This document shows positions 62,201 through 64,000 of a DNA stretch of 64,000 nucleotides, piece by piece. Both the position numbers and the translations under genes were made by a program. Position 1 is the stretch's first letter. Each line of letters opens with the position of its first letter. A model generated the notes under the pieces. It had not been told where the DNA came from. It did no database searches and worked only from the letters and a program-made list of their open reading frames with translations. This stretch comes from Halorarius halobius (lineage in GTDB: Archaea > Halobacteriota > Halobacteria > Halobacteriales > Haloarculaceae), in NCBI RefSeq assembly GCF_024298865.1, contig NZ_CP101163.1, positions 84,727 to 148,726 of the forward strand. Direction: 5' to 3'.

Positions 62201-63361
62201 TTATCGGTATGGATTCCACTCGTAGACAGTTTCACCATCATCTGTCTCGGAGGCTTGATAATTGACTGAGTGGTCCCAGCCACCATGTCGCCAGAGTTGA
62301 TCGAACGTCTTCCGCATCACATCCGGGACATCGACATCTGGATTGTCGATTTGGACGCGATTCAACCGTATCTCGTCCTCGGTGAAAGGTCGCACATTGC
62401 TGGGGGGTCGGTTTGATCCACTTGGTCGGGAAAGTGTGTACCCCTCGGCACCCAGTATGCTGACGTACACATAGTAGGGCGGGTAGATGTCTGCTTCGTC
62501 AAACGTCCCGAGAGCAGTGTGGACGAAGTTCGCTATGAGTCGATCAATAGATGTCCGGAGTTGGGGGTTGTCGCTGGGATACAGAGCTGTGAAGATACCT
62601 TCAGTCCACCCGTCCCGATGGATAGCAGTGTATCTCTCCCTCTCGGTGCCATCATGGAAGCGTCGATTATTTTCGGTGATCTTCACCTTCGGTCGTGTTA
62701 CAGCGTATGCATCACGTTTTTCGAACTGAGGTGGGTGGGGGAGGTCGCCTGCATACCGGTCGTGATGGTCGTCAACGGCTTCCTGAGGAATGACATGGAC
62801 GACAACCAAGGCTGGGTCCTCGACAATTGTCCCATCGGGAGCTTGTCGGCGCTTCACACGATCCAGCAAATCCTCATAGAGATCATCTACTTCTGACTCA
62901 ATGTCTACGAACGGTCGATTGGGGTCGACACGGAGGTGTTCCCGGATCAGATCGTTGTTCTCACGATCGCCCACCAAGCTGTTCCGGATTTTCGAGAAGT
63001 CCCAAACCGTCGTGGGAATTCCCCATTCCTCGTGGAGCTCCTCTTCAACCCGATCCCGTTTGGTCGTACTGGGGTCTTGTGTTGTGGCGAAAATGTAGAA
63101 GTCAAAGTCACGATCGAAGTTCTCAACAGCTGTTTCGATGTCGTCGTGGGCTTTCCCGACCCAATTGTCTTTCTGCACGGAGCAATGAAGGATCCCGTCT
63201 CGGTCACCATCCACGAGGAAGGCGTCGCGACCGCCATCGGGACCGCTTGTCCCCGTTGGATCCACTGTGTATCCTTCCCGCTCCAATAAATCGTGCATCA
63301 ACCGTTCAAACCGGTCACTGCCTACTGTTTGGAGAGCGACCTCAATTCGGCTGTTCGACAT
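62201..63361 (-). CDS. Mrr-like restriction endonuclease domain protein
   Basis: 386 residues. The N-terminal domain (FERLMHDLLEREGYTVDPTG, then GPDGGRDAFLVDGD and ILHCSVQKDN) is a PD-(D/E)xK fold with the Asp of GGRD and a QxK variant of the second motif, as in Mrr-type nucleases. The C-terminal 250 residues contain ALVVVHVIPQEAV and a strand-rich part similar in flavour to the domain that follows AlbA_2-type modules. It stands alone on the minus strand without a methylase, which fits a modification-dependent or abortive defence nuclease. Specificity unknown. Confidence 0.75.
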   Translation of the reverse strand: MSNSRIEVALQTVGSDRFERLMHDLLEREGYTVDPTGTSGPDGGRDAFLVDGDRDGILHCSVQKDNWVGKAHDDIETAVENFDRDFDFYIFATTQDPSTTKRDRVEEELHEEWGIPTTVWDFSKIRNSLVGDRENNDLIREHLRVDPNRPFVDIESEVDDLYEDLLDRVKRRQAPDGTIVEDPALVVVHVIPQEAVDDHHDRYAGDLPHPPQFEKRDAYAVTRPKVKITENNRRFHDGTERERYTAIHRDGWTEGIFTALYPSDNPQLRTSIDRLIANFVHTALGTFDEADIYPPYYVYVSILGAEGYTLSRPSGSNRPPSNVRPFTEDEIRLNRVQIDNPDVDVPDVMRKTFDQLWRHGGWDHSVNYQASETDDGETVYEWNPYR

Positions 63362-63620
63362 AGTTGTGTATACTCTTTGTTTTAGTTAGTTGTATTGACT
63401 TCTTTGAGGATATCGACTTGAACGCTGCTTTCGAGCTGAAGACGCCGTTATATCCTATTTGTGGGCCTATTGCACACACGGTATTCTCCTGCTGTAGCAA
63501 CTCTTCTCGTTCAGTCATACGAGGATGCTAACTCGGGATTCACCTATTTGTTCCATCGGTGGAAAATCCCAACCAATTGGAATTTCCAACCCGACTATTA
63601 TTCATACACTCCATTCTTCC
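63362..63620. other. AT-rich intergenic region, no gene seen
   Basis: AT-rich DNA upstream of the Mrr-like gene. TTTTAGTTAGTTG near 63381-63393 may belong to the promoter of the minus-strand gene. There is no convincing coding frame. Confidence 0.4.
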
Positions 63621-64000
63621 CTCCTCAGATACATCAGATATCGCAGTCACCACAGAGCCGTCACGTTGGGAACCTCAGCAATCTCAGATATGGCAGATAT
63701 ATCAGCAAGGGAAGTCGGCCACCATTGAGCTATCTATCTCATTCCCAGATACCTCAGATACATCAGTCATCTCAGTTTCACTACTTACGGACCAGCTATC
63801 AGTTATCTCAGATACCGTAGTGAGATGCCGTGTTTACGGGAATAGTGTTAGATGCGTCAGATATCTCAGATACACCAGATAGGTTCCTCCCAAGAACTTC
63901 TCAACCTGTCTCATCCCTCGATCAATCTTCTCAGATACGTCAGATACAGCAGGTACGTCTGACAAACAATTATATCAGACGCCTCAGATACATAGGTCAT
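63620..64000 (+). repeat. Array of 9-bp-phased CAGATAC repeats (iteron-like)
   Basis: Clusters of CAGATAC/CAGATAT recur every 9 bp: around 63626-63655, 63680-63702, 63747-63775, 63805-63815, 63856-63882, 63931-63955 and 63980-63991. Each cluster has two or three repeats with 30-60 bp between clusters. Frames through them on either strand stop quickly, so this is probably non-coding. It resembles protein-binding iterons of a replication origin or partition site. The array runs to the end of the window. Confidence 0.65.

Noticed and set aside
63620..64000. CRISPR array suggested by the CAGATAC clusters
   Set aside because: The unit is only 9 bp and clusters are uneven. This is a simple or iteron-type repeat.
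1..64000. tRNA or rRNA genes and tRNA-type attachment sites
   Set aside because: Looked for T-loop-like GGTTCRAATCC and conserved rRNA stretches by eye; none was convincing.

Overview
The window is haloarchaeal DNA. The proteins are strongly acidic, promoters where visible are archaeal (TATA-type), and the information-processing genes are archaeal: a TBP, a TFB, a PCNA, RPA-type single-strand binding proteins, an RdfA/SMC-related pair and a DUF1931 histone-fold protein. There is no rRNA, tRNA, ribosomal protein or central metabolism cluster. The layout reads as part of a megaplasmid or large integrative element with its own transfer, replication and transcription genes plus a defence and regulator zone.

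Layout. (1) 1-1.3 kb: end of a cytochrome P450 gene and a small zinc-ribbon gene. (2) 1.5-4.1 kb: rdfA and an SMC-like ATPase. (3) 4.4-24.6 kb: a plus-strand cluster that looks like a DNA-transfer (type IV secretion-like) apparatus: a large surface protein, a TrbL/VirB6-like polytopic protein with a Gly-rich tail, a VirB3/VirB4-N-like fusion, a VirB4-like ATPase, a small pilin-like membrane protein, and a 2678-residue VirD4-like protein. An M48 membrane protease gene lies inside it on the minus strand. (4) 24.6-27.7 kb: 3 kb without a convincing gene. It holds a degenerate AACTGGAAC repeat array and then at least nine long nested hairpins, eight sharing one apical signature. (5) 27.7-52.4 kb: a replication/transcription backbone on the plus strand: an OB-fold protein, two RPA-related genes, PCNA, a MrfA-like helicase, two PrimPol-type paralogues, TFB, an AAA+/VWA pair and several small zinc-ribbon proteins. 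A TnpB element and an AT-rich gene interrupt it. (6) 52.4-56.4 kb: decayed TnpB and histidine-kinase scraps, then two divergently transcribed CBASS modules (CD-NTase plus Cap15). (7) 56.4-63.4 kb: small unknown genes, winged-helix regulators with a TumE-like protein, a Cas4-like nuclease gene broken by an in-frame amber, TBP, a DUF1931 protein, a PadR regulator, a zincin-like protein and an Mrr-like nuclease. (8) 63.6-64.0 kb: an array of 9-bp-phased CAGATAC repeats, iteron-like, running to the window edge.

How it may work together (inference). The transfer genes would move the element as DNA. RPA, PCNA, PrimPol and helicase would support its copying. TFB, and possibly TBP, could serve its own promoters: more than ten backbone genes are preceded by a similar block, a T-rich start (TTTnT), a C-rich stretch and a GGTGA-containing Shine-Dalgarno, often able to fold as a hairpin. 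The CBASS pair, Mrr-like nuclease and regulator pairs look like cargo. No relaxase, Orc1/Cdc6, ParA or DNA polymerase was seen, so the element is probably larger than the window.

The strongest candidate for something undescribed is the structured hairpin array at about 25.9-27.4 kb. All family assignments come from reading motifs by eye. No alignment, folding or database search was run.
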